The notes: a model not told the origin generated them from the letters alone. A DNA stretch of 64,000 nt from an uncultured Flavobacteriaceae bacterium (GCA_947493175.1 CANLQD010000006.1:186001-250000), one strand, 5' to 3'. Positions 30,317 through 40,100 are shown, numbered from the stretch's first letter. Program-made: numbers and translations.

Positions 30317-31981
30317 TCAATACAGTTCCTCATAGTACTGGGTTGCCATTCGGGCGCTGGTAAATGCAGGAACCACATCGCTCATCGCTTTGAAAACAAT
30401 CTGATGCCATTTCTCCTTATCTTCATAAAAAATGGGCAAAACCTGATGTTCTAAAACTTCGTAGAGCTGCGTACAATCCATTCGGTCTTGTTCCGATATT
30501 GGTAAGGTATGATCCACTTCCGGAAGTATAAAACTATTCTTGCCATTTTTAGCAAATTCGGGCATCCACCCGTCATTGACAGAAAGGTTTACCGAACCGT
30601 TCATAGCAGCTGTCATTCCACTGGTACCCGAGGCTTCCCTTGTAATCCTAGGTGTATTCAACCAAATATCGGACCCTGTTTTCAGTTGTCTTGAAAGCTC
30701 AATCTCATACCCTGTCAACACCGCAAGGTTTGGGGTGTATTTTGTTCGGTACACCAAGTTGTTGAAAATATCGATTGCGCCAAAATCCATCGGATAGGGC
30801 TTTCCGGCCCAAATGATTTGAACGGGATACTTGGTATTGGTAATCAGTTTTTCGAATCGCGCTGCGTCATACAGCAACAAATCGGCCCTTTTGTACCCCG
30901 CAAAACGACGCGCCCAAACAATGGTAGCGATATCAGGATCAAACACTTTTCCGGTCTGATGCAACACTTCTTCGAATAATTTACTTTTTAGCGCCCATTT
31001 TCGCCTACGAAGCATATTTGCATCTTTCTTTCTCCAGGCCCTTCGTATATCCTTATCTTGCCAAAAACCCTGATGCTGCGCATTGGTAATGGGTATAATT
31101 TTATCGGTTCCCTCAAAACTTTCCCACATTTTTTTCGAAACCTTCGCATGCAACTTGGAGACTGCATTGGCCTTCGCCGCCAATCGCAATGCAGCGACCG
31201 TGTAATTTAAACTATCACCATTGGTCAGCTCTTTTTGAAGCTCATAATCCGAAAGCCTTCTGCCAAAAAATCCAAACTGATTCAAATGATGACCGTTTCG
31301 TTCTTCATTTCCGCCTTTTTCGGGAGTATGCGTGGTAAATACTTTGTGAACCTCTTTTCCGGTATCCCGTAAATAATAAAAAGCTGGCAGCCCATGGCCT
31401 TCATTCAAATGGTACACATCGGCACCGCCCAAGGCCTCTACGATTTTGGCGCCCCCAATACCCAAAATGATACTCTGCGCCACGCGGGTTTCTTCGTTTG
31501 AATCGTATAGATAGTCTGTAATGGTACGGGAAAGGTAGTCATTGCCCTCCACATCGGTTGTTAAAAAATATAGGGGCGCCGACCCGAACACTTCTGGTCT
31601 TAGTACATAAGCCCGTACTTTTACTGCCGGATTGTTGTGAATAGGAACTTCGACCTCCAGTCCGGAATCTTCCAAAAAACTGTAGTTTTTTTCGATGAAA
31701 TTCGTCTGCTGGGTACGGTCTTTTTTTCTCCCCTGATCATAATAACCATATTTCCAGAGCATTCCTATGCCAATCAGATTTTGCTTTAGTTCAAAGGCTG
31801 ATCGCATATGGGACCCGGCAAGGAATCCCAGACCGCCTGAATAGGTTTTGAGCCCTTGATGAACGGCAAACTCCATACTGAAATATGCAGTTCGTTTTTT
31901 AAACTCTTTAGCGGGCCTGTACGGATGGTACCAAGTAGCAAATTTACTAATGGCACCGTTGATCGGTGAAGTTTCTCTCAT
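30317..31981 (-). CDS. Alpha-glucan phosphorylase-like protein (GT35, short type)
   Basis: A 554-residue short GT35 protein. Recognisable are AYFSMEFAVHQGLKTYSGGLGFLAGSH at the N-terminus, VYHLNEGHGLPAFYY, VFTTHTPEKGGNE, IVWARRFAGYKRADLLL (phosphate site RRFAGYKR), IIWAGKPYP, and EASGTSGMTAAMNGSVNLSVNDGW. In phosphorylases the last motif is GTGNMK or GTSGMK with Lys holding PLP; here the codon is ACA, Thr. Length matches short bacterial alpha-glucan phosphorylases. If active as such it releases glucose-1-phosphate from glycogen; with Thr at the PLP site this is unsure. A -7-like box TATTTTTA ends 5 nt before the ATG. Confidence 0.75.
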   Translation of the reverse strand: MRETSPINGAISKFATWYHPYRPAKEFKKRTAYFSMEFAVHQGLKTYSGGLGFLAGSHMRSAFELKQNLIGIGMLWKYGYYDQGRKKDRTQQTNFIEKNYSFLEDSGLEVEVPIHNNPAVKVRAYVLRPEVFGSAPLYFLTTDVEGNDYLSRTITDYLYDSNEETRVAQSIILGIGGAKIVEALGGADVYHLNEGHGLPAFYYLRDTGKEVHKVFTTHTPEKGGNEERNGHHLNQFGFFGRRLSDYELQKELTNGDSLNYTVAALRLAAKANAVSKLHAKVSKKMWESFEGTDKIIPITNAQHQGFWQDKDIRRAWRKKDANMLRRRKWALKSKLFEEVLHQTGKVFDPDIATIVWARRFAGYKRADLLLYDAARFEKLITNTKYPVQIIWAGKPYPMDFGAIDIFNNLVYRTKYTPNLAVLTGYEIELSRQLKTGSDIWLNTPRITREASGTSGMTAAMNGSVNLSVNDGWMPEFAKNGKNSFILPEVDHTLPISEQDRMDCTQLYEVLEHQVLPIFYEDKEKWHQIVFKAMSDVVPAFTSARMATQYYEELY

Positions 31982-32106
31982 AGTTTAAAAATATAATACT
32001 TTAAAGCTCCTAAAGTTTCCCCTAGTTAAATTTAGTGTTGTTTTTACTTTAAACGATGGTCATTATCTTACCCTCCGATACCTTTAGATGTATCCATAGC
32101 CCTACC

Positions 32107-33945
32107 TTAAAAAGGCCATATAAAGGGAACCAAAAACATGCTTACTATAAAAAACAATAACAATAGTGGTCCGCCAACTTTCACATAATCTAAAAATTTA
32201 TATCCTCCGGCCCCCATCACCATAGCGTTGGTAGTGGTACCCACCGGCGTTAAAAATGCCGTAGAGGCACTAATGGCCACTACAATCATAAAAGGTGTCG
32301 GTGAAACCCCCAATGATACCGCGGCCATATACGCAATAGGAGCCATTAACACCGCAGTAGCGGAATTATTTATGGTTTGGCTAAAGAGGGTTGTTACCAG
32401 AAAAACACCTCCTAAGAGCATGGTCGGATGAATATTTCCCAAATAATCTACCAGCCCATTGGAAACTAGTTGTGCCGTGCCCGTTTTCTGCAAAGCAAGG
32501 CCCATTGGAATCATCGCAGCTATCATTACGACACTGGTCCAACTGATTCCTTTGTAAGCCTTGGAAATAGGAACACAACCGGTTAACATCATAATTCCTG
32601 CGCATATTAAGGCAGCTATGGCACCTGGGAAAACATTCAAGACCAATAGTAAAATCATTAAAACTAGGGTTCCCAAAGCAATGTAAGAACGTGGGGTAAG
32701 CTCATCTACGTCTTTGGCCATTGCTTCGGGGCTACCTGATATGACCAGATTTTCATAAACGCTCTTTAAAGATTCAATATCCTCCCAAGAGCCTCTGATA
32801 ACGAAGGCATCACCGGCCTTAATAGTTATTTTTTGATCGGCGATGGGGCGGCCGTCCCGGGAAGCACCCAACAATTGAATACCTGACTTTTGTAGATAAT
32901 GACCTAGTGGAAGCGTCTGCCCCACAAAAAAAGAGGTCGGGGTAATGATCATCTCTACCATCCCAATTTCCTGGTTGATGAGCTCTTTTTTCAATTCCGA
33001 AGGCTCAAACACTTGCGGAATAAGACCTAGTTTAAGGGCCAAAATCATCTTATCGACATCGTCTGCACTACCCTTCACGGTAATAATATCATGATAACGT
33101 ATTTCGGTGTCGGGGTCGGGCAGTTCTACAAAGGGAGGTGTGCCTTTGAGCACATTAGGGTGCCTACGGCGCAAACGCATGATGGATATACCGTGCTTTT
33201 CCTCGAACTCCCAATCACCTATTTTGGTTCCAATCAGGGGGGACATAGACCGGATTCTCAAACGATACATATTGTCCCCGATACTATAATTGGATATCCA
33301 TTTATGTACTTCTGAATCGATATTTACCGGGCGGTTCTTGGTTTTATGCTTCGGCAGTAATCGATACCCTATGTATCTAAAATAGATAATGGAAATAAAG
33401 AGCAATGGTAGACCAATGAGAGCAAACTCAAAAAAAGAAATCCCTGCGGCTCCTTGCTCCGTTAAGGTATTGCTCACAATAATATTAGGTGGTGTTCCAG
33501 TCAAGGTCAACAATCCGCCGGTATTAGAGCCAAAGGCCACCGGCATCAACAATTTGGACGGTAAGGTTCCTGCTTTCCAAGCGGCCGAAACCGTTACTGG
33601 CAGCAGTGCTGCAACCGTACCGGTATTACTCACGAAACCGGAAAGTACCCCTGAACCAAGAGTTACCAGTACAAGCAATTTTGGAATACTCTTTCCGGCC
33701 CAGGCAACAAATTTCTGTCCGGCCAAGGCCGTCCATCCGGTTCTGGCAAGTCCTTCACCAATAATAAAAAGGGCAGCAATCATCAACACGGTAGGGTTGC
33801 TAAAACCTGTTAAGGTTTCCGACATATCCAAAATTCCCGTGAGGTACAATGCCAACATAGACATGAGGGCAACAACATCTGGCGGAAACTTTCCCCAAAC
33901 GAACAAAGCAATGGTAAGGGCCAAAATGACCAACAAAACAATCAT
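32107..33945 (-). CDS. SLC13-family permease with two TrkA-C domains
   Basis: A 612-residue membrane transporter: N-terminal helices from residue 1 (MIVLLVILALTIALFVWGKFPPDVVALMSMLAL), the repeat motif SNTGTVAALLPV and SNTGGLLTLTGTPPNIIVSN, two cytoplasmic RCK-C/TrkA-C domains (about 220-300 and 315-395; YRLRIRSMSPLIGTKIGDW and MVEMIITPTSFFVGQTLPLG), then a second helix set ending in INNSATAVLMAPIAYMAA and LTPVGTTTNAMVMGAGGY. SLC13-type carriers move sulfate, phosphate or dicarboxylates with Na+. With sulfite oxidation elsewhere in the regulon, sulfate export is an attractive but unproven idea. It lies 20 nt after a usp gene on the same strand. Confidence 0.85.
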   Translation of the reverse strand: MIVLLVILALTIALFVWGKFPPDVVALMSMLALYLTGILDMSETLTGFSNPTVLMIAALFIIGEGLARTGWTALAGQKFVAWAGKSIPKLLVLVTLGSGVLSGFVSNTGTVAALLPVTVSAAWKAGTLPSKLLMPVAFGSNTGGLLTLTGTPPNIIVSNTLTEQGAAGISFFEFALIGLPLLFISIIYFRYIGYRLLPKHKTKNRPVNIDSEVHKWISNYSIGDNMYRLRIRSMSPLIGTKIGDWEFEEKHGISIMRLRRRHPNVLKGTPPFVELPDPDTEIRYHDIITVKGSADDVDKMILALKLGLIPQVFEPSELKKELINQEIGMVEMIITPTSFFVGQTLPLGHYLQKSGIQLLGASRDGRPIADQKITIKAGDAFVIRGSWEDIESLKSVYENLVISGSPEAMAKDVDELTPRSYIALGTLVLMILLLVLNVFPGAIAALICAGIMMLTGCVPISKAYKGISWTSVVMIAAMIPMGLALQKTGTAQLVSNGLVDYLGNIHPTMLLGGVFLVTTLFSQTINNSATAVLMAPIAYMAAVSLGVSPTPFMIVVAISASTAFLTPVGTTTNAMVMGAGGYKFLDYVKVGGPLLLLFFIVSMFLVPFIWPF

Positions 33946-33965
33946 GCTATGAAACTAAAAAGAAT

Positions 33966-34751
33966 TTAATTGATTGCCAATAAAGGCACCTTGGAATGTA
34001 ACGTCAACATTTGGGTCAACTGGCCTTCGGAAGGTTCGCTATTTTTGGTGTGATTTCGCGGAAGAATAGCAACGACATCAATTTCTTTATTGGTAGCGTA
34101 TGTAAGTATTCCTTCGACCACATCGGGGTTCTCTATAAAGGTATGCTCTGAATAAAAATTTTCAAGATAATACTGTATCGCATTTTCGTTTTTTTCATCG
34201 ATTTCCGAATACCCATAGGTTTCCGGCTTATTCTCGATAGTCACCACATGTACTTTTGCATTAAAACGTCTTGCCACATCTAACAGCGTACCCAGTACTT
34301 GCGTATCATCGATTTCCTCTTTCCCAAGGACCATGGCAATATTCTTGATCTGAAAATCATGGGATTCAGAAGGTACTACCAAAATCGGGCAATCTGCCTC
34401 GGCAACCAATTTTGAGGTATTGGTAGCAACGGCGCTTTCTTCGCCGGAGGTGCCATGGGTTCCCATGATGATCAAATCTACCTGCTCGGTCTTTTGGATT
34501 TTCATAATCGATTCCGTCAAAGAACCGCTTCTTGATACCCATTCGATTTTATGCTTTAAAAATGCCTTGTACTTCTCCTCCACTTTCTTAAATGCTTCGG
34601 TAGATACGTCATCATTGCCATTAACAGCGATATAGGCCAGTATAATTTTCAAGTGATCGTCTCGTCCAACATAATTGGCCGCATATGCCAAGGCATTGAG
34701 GGAAGCTTCCGAAAAATTGAAAGGAACAAGAATAGTAGCGATTTTATACAT
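33966..34751 (-). CDS. Universal stress protein (7 of 7), upstream of SLC13 gene
   Basis: A 261-residue UspA protein: KIATILVPFNFSEASLNALAYAANYV, DLIIMGTHGTSGEESAVATNTSKLVAEADCPILVVP (ATP loop), then a second domain ending IDVVAILPRNHTKNSEPSEGQL. The first gene of a usp-SLC13 pair; a usp next to a carrier with cytoplasmic regulatory domains may modulate it. A palindrome with a 7-of-8 box lies upstream. Confidence 0.84.
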   Translation of the reverse strand: MYKIATILVPFNFSEASLNALAYAANYVGRDDHLKIILAYIAVNGNDDVSTEAFKKVEEKYKAFLKHKIEWVSRSGSLTESIMKIQKTEQVDLIIMGTHGTSGEESAVATNTSKLVAEADCPILVVPSESHDFQIKNIAMVLGKEEIDDTQVLGTLLDVARRFNAKVHVVTIENKPETYGYSEIDEKNENAIQYYLENFYSEHTFIENPDVVEGILTYATNKEIDVVAILPRNHTKNSEPSEGQLTQMLTLHSKVPLLAIN

Positions 34752-34778
34752 GATATAACGTTTATTGAATGTTTACTG

Positions 34779-34821
34779 TAAAAGTAAGTTCGGATATCTT
34801 TGAAAAACATGACGGTTGTCA
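34779..34821 (-). promoter_or_regulatory. Class II Crp/Fnr-type promoter of usp-SLC13 operon
   Basis: TGACGGTTGTCA (34810-34821), centre 29.5 nt from the minus-strand box TACTTTTA (34786 to 34779; 7 of 8 matches). ATG at 34751. Confidence 0.66.
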
Positions 34822-35078
34822 CATTTTTATCAAAAACGAATATAATAATTTCTCTAATCCTCTAGATACCGCGACGCTTCCTGAACTTCTTGCTCGTGTT
34901 GTTTTCCTTCTTTTACATGGGCTTTCAAAAGAATAGGACCATGCTTCCTTTGGCGTTTCAATGGGTTTTATTCAAAACTATCCCTACTCCGGATGTTGAA
35001 TCCTCGTTTAGTTTGAAGGAGTTCGTTATCTTCCCATTTCTTAATATTGCAATCTTCGATATTGAATTATACCATGTC

Positions 35079-36101
35079 ATGCTACATTTAATCGACATCA
35101 AAGAGGATTCCAAAATCCCGAAGTACAAGCAGATCGTCAATTCTGTACTTACCGCATTAGGGAACGAGCAATTGAAAATCAACGATAAACTGCCCTCAGT
35201 GAACGACCTTTGGCTCGAATTCGACATTTCAAGGGACACGATCGTAAAGGCATATGACCATTTAAAGCATTTGAAACTCATCGATTCGGTTCCGGGAAAA
35301 GGTTATTACATCACCAACGACGACCTTGAATTAAAGGCAAAGGTTTTCTTGTTGTTCAATAAACTCAGTGCGCACAAGAAGGTAATCTACGATGCATTCT
35401 CCCATGAATTGGGTGATAAGGCAACCATTGACTTTTTTATATACGACAACAACTACCGACAATTCAAAAACCTCATCAATGCCAGTAAAGCAAGGGATTA
35501 TACGCACTATGCCGTTATTTGCCATTTCGAAGAAGGGGGAAACGACTTGATCGATTTCATACAACAGCATATACCTGCTGAAAAACTATTGATCCTAGAC
35601 AAAAATGTAAATAACTTCAAAACTGCCACAGCAAGTGTCTACCAAGATTTTGAGAACGACATCTTTTCGGCACTGGTTGAACTGAACCCGCAATTGAAGC
35701 AATACAAACAATTGAAGTTATTGGTCCCCGAGAAGACCTATCATCCTATTGAAATCAAAAAGGGTTTTTTTAAGTTTTGTGGTGAGTATGCCTACGACTT
35801 CAAGATTATCTCGGATATTCAAGAAGAAAATATCGAGGAGGCCACAGTATACATTAATCTGCGGGAAAAGGACTTGGTTACACTCATCAAAAAAATCAAG
35901 GCGACCGATTTTAGGTTAGGGAAAGACGTAGGTATTATTTCTTATAACGATACCCCTATCAAAGAAGTGCTTTTAGATGGTATTACGGTAATTTCGACAG
36001 ATTTTGAACAACTGGGCAGACAAGCAGCCAAACTTATTCTCGCTAATTCAAAAGAGCAAAAAAGGAATCCTTTCTATGTTATTCACCGGAGCTCTTTATG
36101 A
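35079..36101 (+). CDS. GntR-type regulator with LacI-like ligand-binding domain
   Basis: A 340-residue regulator. The start at ATG 35079 (MLHLIDIKEDSKIPKYKQIV) is preferred; the frame opens at 34890 but the extra 63 residues are hydrophobic and lack family features. The winged helix spans about 10-75 (KLPSVNDLWLEFDISRDTIVKAYDHLKHLKLIDSVPGKGYYI). The C-terminal part is a periplasmic-binding-protein fold (VGIISYNDTPIKEVLLDGITVISTDFEQLGRQAAKLIL), typical of sugar-responsive Bacteroidota regulators. Its ligand and targets are unknown; it stands alone, with 620 nt before the efflux operon. Confidence 0.82.
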   Translation: MLHLIDIKEDSKIPKYKQIVNSVLTALGNEQLKINDKLPSVNDLWLEFDISRDTIVKAYDHLKHLKLIDSVPGKGYYITNDDLELKAKVFLLFNKLSAHKKVIYDAFSHELGDKATIDFFIYDNNYRQFKNLINASKARDYTHYAVICHFEEGGNDLIDFIQQHIPAEKLLILDKNVNNFKTATASVYQDFENDIFSALVELNPQLKQYKQLKLLVPEKTYHPIEIKKGFFKFCGEYAYDFKIISDIQEENIEEATVYINLREKDLVTLIKKIKATDFRLGKDVGIISYNDTPIKEVLLDGITVISTDFEQLGRQAAKLILANSKEQKRNPFYVIHRSSL

Positions 36102-36724
36102 TTGCTACGATTATGATTTAGCCTGTTTTCATCATGTTCCTGTTCGCGGATATGAATAGAATGCTCTTAGCCATCAAGAATATGCCGATGTTTGCAGTTT
36201 TCACCTCTATAGAGAATACTTAACAAAGTGCTACTGCAATCAATACCAATACAATACGAAGAATCTGAAAAAGGGAGTAATATTCACCAGATAAGACCTA
36301 TCTTGAAATGCAATCCCGAAAAAGCGGTGCTCTCCTTTAGCGTTTTTTAAATATACCTTTAACTTTTTCCTTTTTCTCGTGGAGAAAATTACTATTCATG
36401 CGCCGTAAATAGACACTTTGAATTTCTTCTGGGTAAAGTACCTAAAATAATACGATATGCAGGGTTTCCTACCACGGTATCTCCTTTAGTGCTATGTCTT
36501 CCCCCCAGACATCCCCTCTGGCCTGTATGCGGTTTTTATTTTTCGTATGCCACAAGGTTCCGATCCAAAACTCTCTTACACGAATTACGGGACCTTTGAT
36601 TCATAAGCCATCTATAAAAAAAGGGCGTCTGTCTAGTAAATCCCTTAAACTGTCCATTTCGTTTCCCTAGTATTCCGATACCTGACTAGGTTTGTCCCAT
36701 TATATTGAATATTGGAAAATTCCT
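36102..36724. other. Intergenic stretch without recognisable gene
   Basis: 623 nt of AT-rich sequence between the GntR gene and the tolC-like gene. I see no RNA gene, no strong terminator and no TGAY-N4-RTCA palindrome. The longest ATG-started frame noted, near 36133, has 29 codons and no family. Confidence 0.4.
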
Positions 36725-38053
36725 ATGAAGGCACGTAATTACATCATAGTTACCGCTATGCTCGGTATAAACGTATCCATAGCTCAGCAATCCAAAACTA
36801 CTCGCAACGAAATTTGGGACTTGAAAGCATGTATTTCGTATGCCCTTGAACATAATATTACAGTGAAGGAGGCAACCCTGCAAAAGAATACTTCAGAAGT
36901 AACATATCGTGCTTCAAAATCTGCGAGACTGCCCAACTTAATCGGTAATGCCAATCAAAATTTCACCAATGGTAATTCCATTGACCCAATTACAAGTGAT
37001 TTTGTTTCCCAGCAAACAAACTCGACAGCATTGGGGCTAAATACGCAATTGACCTTATATCAGGGCAATCAAATTAACAACCAAATTCAGCAAAGCAAGT
37101 TGTTGGTGGATCAAAACGGTTTTTTTGAGGAACAGGCCAAAAACGATATTACCCTAAGTATTTTGGAACAATACATACAGCTACTTTATAGCAAAGAAGC
37201 AATCAAAATCGCCCAAAATAACCTTGAAACTTCGGAAAAAGAGGAAGAAACGGCTAAAGCTCGATACCAAAGTGGTTCCGTAGCCATACGCGACTATATG
37301 GATGCCCGGTCGCAAACAGCAAACAATCGGTATAACGTTGTTACTGCAAAAAACGATTATACACTACAGTTAGTGACCTTAAAACAATTATTGGAACTGC
37401 CCCCGGGACAACCCTTGGAAATCTTAGATTCCATAGCGTTCATTTTTGACAAAATTCCAAATCTAAACGAAGTATATATAAAAGCACTGGAAGTACTACC
37501 CGAGATAAAAGCTGGTGAGACCAACATATCCATCTCTGAAAAAGAAGTAGCCATTGCCAAAGGCCAATATTTGCCCACTTTGGAGTTTACCGGCACCATG
37601 GGAACAGGTTACACCTCTACCCAAGAACTGGATTTTAACGATCAGTTCAATGTCAACTTCAACCAAAGAGTAGGATTGTTGCTGAGCATTCCTATTTTCA
37701 ATAGGAACAGCACCAGAGCGGACGTCGAGATCGCGAAAGTAAATCAGGATATTGCCAAACTACAATTGATCCAAGAAAAGAAAGACCTCTATTTAAAAGT
37801 AGAAACGGCATGGCAAAATGCCAATACCGCTCAAAATCAATTGGAGGCTTCCATAGCGGCACGTTCAGCGGCACTGGAGTCGTACAAACTGGCTCAAAAA
37901 CAATATGAACTTGGAGCCTTGAGCACTGCAGATTTAATATTGAGCCAAAATACCTATAGTAACGCAGAACAAAATTACATTCGGGCAAAGTATCTGAAAC
38001 TCTTATATGCACAGCTATTGGAATTTTATCAAGGGAACGAGATCACGATGTAA
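36725..38053 (+). CDS. TolC-family outer membrane efflux protein
   Basis: A 442-residue outer membrane factor. ATG 36725 opens the signal peptide MKARNYIIVTAMLGINVSIAQ. Two OEP repeats with long helices follow (EIWDLKACISYALEHNITVKE near the start; YQSGSVAIRDYMDARSQ, and YKLAQKQYELGALSTADLILSQ near the end). It is the channel of the tripartite efflux system encoded downstream. Upstream TTG 36692 is an alternative but lacks a signal. Confidence 0.86.
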   Translation: MKARNYIIVTAMLGINVSIAQQSKTTRNEIWDLKACISYALEHNITVKEATLQKNTSEVTYRASKSARLPNLIGNANQNFTNGNSIDPITSDFVSQQTNSTALGLNTQLTLYQGNQINNQIQQSKLLVDQNGFFEEQAKNDITLSILEQYIQLLYSKEAIKIAQNNLETSEKEEETAKARYQSGSVAIRDYMDARSQTANNRYNVVTAKNDYTLQLVTLKQLLELPPGQPLEILDSIAFIFDKIPNLNEVYIKALEVLPEIKAGETNISISEKEVAIAKGQYLPTLEFTGTMGTGYTSTQELDFNDQFNVNFNQRVGLLLSIPIFNRNSTRADVEIAKVNQDIAKLQLIQEKKDLYLKVETAWQNANTAQNQLEASIAARSAALESYKLAQKQYELGALSTADLILSQNTYSNAEQNYIRAKYLKLLYAQLLEFYQGNEITM

Positions 38054-38122
38054 TAGATGGTAGCGACCAACGCAATTTGGGAATCAGGCAACCTGCGATT
38101 GTCGTATAAAATATAGCAAGAG

Positions 38123-39352
38123 ATGAAGAAAAAAAGAATAATCTGGACGGGAATCGCCGCTGTTGGGCTTGCGATTGGGCTGTATCAACTTATTTTCGTG
38201 AATAATAGTAGTTCTGACATAGAAATCCTTACCATAAAATCAAAAAAAGGGGAAGTAACTACCATGGTCACCGCTACCGGTACCATAGAACCGGTTGAAC
38301 AGGTAGCGGTCGGCACACAGGTTTCAGGCGTTGTGGAAAAGATATATGCAGATTATAACAGTGTAGTTGCCAAGGGGCAATTGCTCGCTGAACTAGACAA
38401 AACCGTTCTACGTTCTACCCTTTCCAAACAACAAGCCAATTACGAGAAAACCGTTCACGATTTGGACTATTTACAGACCATTTACGACAGACAGAAAGTT
38501 TTATACGAGAACAAGGTAATCAGCAATTCTGATTATGAGGAAGCGCTCTACAATCTAAAGGTCGCAAAGAATTCGGTAACCGAGACCCTGGCCGATTTGA
38601 AAAGTGCGAAGACCAACTTGAGCTATGCGAATATTTATTCTCCGATAGACGGTGTTGTACTGTCTCGCGATGTAGATGAAGGTCAGACTGTAGCGTCAAG
38701 CTATAGTACCCCTACCCTTTTTACTATAGCCGAAGATTTGAAACAGATGCAAGTAGAGGCCGATGTTGATGAAGCGGATATTGGTCAAGTGAAAGCGGGG
38801 CAGCGTGTTTCATTTACTGTAGATGCCTATCAAAACGAGGAATTCTCGGGTACGGTGACCCAAGTACGGTTAAACCCAACCACGACCTCCAATGTTGTTA
38901 CCTATACGGTGGTGATAAAAGCGGACAATCCCGAATTGAAGCTAAAGCCAGGGCTAACAGCAACGATATCCATTTATACGATAGAACTGAAAGATGTATT
39001 GACTATAGAGGCAAAGGCTGTCAATTTCAGGCCTGACCCAACCATGATGATGGCTTACCTGGAACAACATAAACAGGAAAAACAGCAGCCCCCAAAAGGC
39101 AAGCGAATGTTTAACGATGAGAGCACAACCGTTTGGGTAACCGACAATGGAACCGTAAAACCAAAAGAAGTAGTCCTGGGAACCAGTGATGGTGTAAACG
39201 TACAAGTATTGAGCGGTTTACAGGAAGGGGAAGAACTCGTATATCAAATGCGGTATACCGAAAACACCAAAACCACCCCTTCTGGAAGCCAAGAAAGTGA
39301 AAGTCCTTTCATGCCGCCAAAACCCCCAGGTGGCGGTCGTAGGTCCCAATAA
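38123..39352 (+). CDS. macA: Periplasmic adaptor subunit, MacA-like
   Basis: A 409-residue membrane fusion protein: an N-terminal anchor (RIIWTGIAAVGLAIGLYQLIF), lipoyl-like halves (TGTIEPVEQVAVGTQVSGVVEKIY and NIYSPIDGVVLSRDVDEGQTV), a coiled hairpin between them (about 95-165), beta barrel AVNFRPDPTMM and a Pro-rich tail PPKPPGGGRRSQ. It bridges the ABC transporter to TolC. The gene is followed after 6 nt by the ATPase. Confidence 0.88.
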   Translation: MKKKRIIWTGIAAVGLAIGLYQLIFVNNSSSDIEILTIKSKKGEVTTMVTATGTIEPVEQVAVGTQVSGVVEKIYADYNSVVAKGQLLAELDKTVLRSTLSKQQANYEKTVHDLDYLQTIYDRQKVLYENKVISNSDYEEALYNLKVAKNSVTETLADLKSAKTNLSYANIYSPIDGVVLSRDVDEGQTVASSYSTPTLFTIAEDLKQMQVEADVDEADIGQVKAGQRVSFTVDAYQNEEFSGTVTQVRLNPTTTSNVVTYTVVIKADNPELKLKPGLTATISIYTIELKDVLTIEAKAVNFRPDPTMMMAYLEQHKQEKQQPPKGKRMFNDESTTVWVTDNGTVKPKEVVLGTSDGVNVQVLSGLQEGEELVYQMRYTENTKTTPSGSQESESPFMPPKPPGGGRRSQ

Positions 39353-39358
39353 AAGAAA

Positions 39359-40099
39359 ATGAAAGAGAAAGCGATACACGTAGCACGGTTAAAACGAAGT
39401 TTTAAAATGGGGGAAGATACCGTTCATGCTTTAAATGGAGTTTCTTTTGGTATCGAAAAAGGAGAGTTCGTGACCATTATGGGTTCCAGCGGCTCCGGGA
39501 AAAGCACCTTGTTAAATCTTATTGGATGCCTTGATAGCCCTACTTCGGGAACCTATAAAATAGACGGTGTTCCTGTAAAAGATTTGGATAGGAACCAACT
39601 TGCCCAAATTCGTAATGAGAAAATAGGGTTCATCTTTCAATCCTACAACCTTTTGCCCCGGACGACCGCCCTCGAAAATGTAGAGTTGCCATTACTATAC
39701 AACAATGCTATTGGCGTAGAAGAGCGCAGAAAAAGGGCATTGGCGGCATTGGAAAAAGTAAGTTTATCAGACCGATTGCACCATACGCCCTCGCAATTAT
39801 CAGGGGGACAACAGCAACGAGTAGCCATTGCGAGATCTTTGGTAAACGATCCCGTGGTCATCTTGGCAGATGAAGCTACCGGTAATTTAGACACCAAAAC
39901 ATCCTACGAGATCATGTCCCTTTTTCAAGAACTGAACAAACAAGGAAAAACTATTGTCTTTGTGACCCATGAACCTGATATCGCTAGTTTCAGCGGCAGA
40001 ACCATTGTCTTGAGAGATGGTAAAATTATTAGGGATGAACAGAACGCGAACGTTCGCATTGCTAAGGACGATTTAAGGACCATACCAAAACAGGGTTAA
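39359..40099 (+). CDS. ABC transporter ATPase, MacB-type
   Basis: A 246-residue ATPase of the MacB/LolD class: Walker A GSSGSGKSTLLNLIG (about 41-55), Q loop FIFQSYNLLPR, signature LSGGQQQRVAIARSL, Walker B VVILADEATGNLD and the H loop VFVTHEPDIA. It powers efflux or mechanotransmission by the following FtsX-fold permease. Spacing of 1 nt to the permease start supports an operon. Confidence 0.92.
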   Translation: MKEKAIHVARLKRSFKMGEDTVHALNGVSFGIEKGEFVTIMGSSGSGKSTLLNLIGCLDSPTSGTYKIDGVPVKDLDRNQLAQIRNEKIGFIFQSYNLLPRTTALENVELPLLYNNAIGVEERRKRALAALEKVSLSDRLHHTPSQLSGGQQQRVAIARSLVNDPVVILADEATGNLDTKTSYEIMSLFQELNKQGKTIVFVTHEPDIASFSGRTIVLRDGKIIRDEQNANVRIAKDDLRTIPKQG

Positions 40100-40100
40100 T

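Noticed and set aside
32027..32069. Regulon site before the GT35 gene
   Set aside because: A TAAATTTA box exists on the minus strand but no TGAY or RTCA half-sites are at the required distance.
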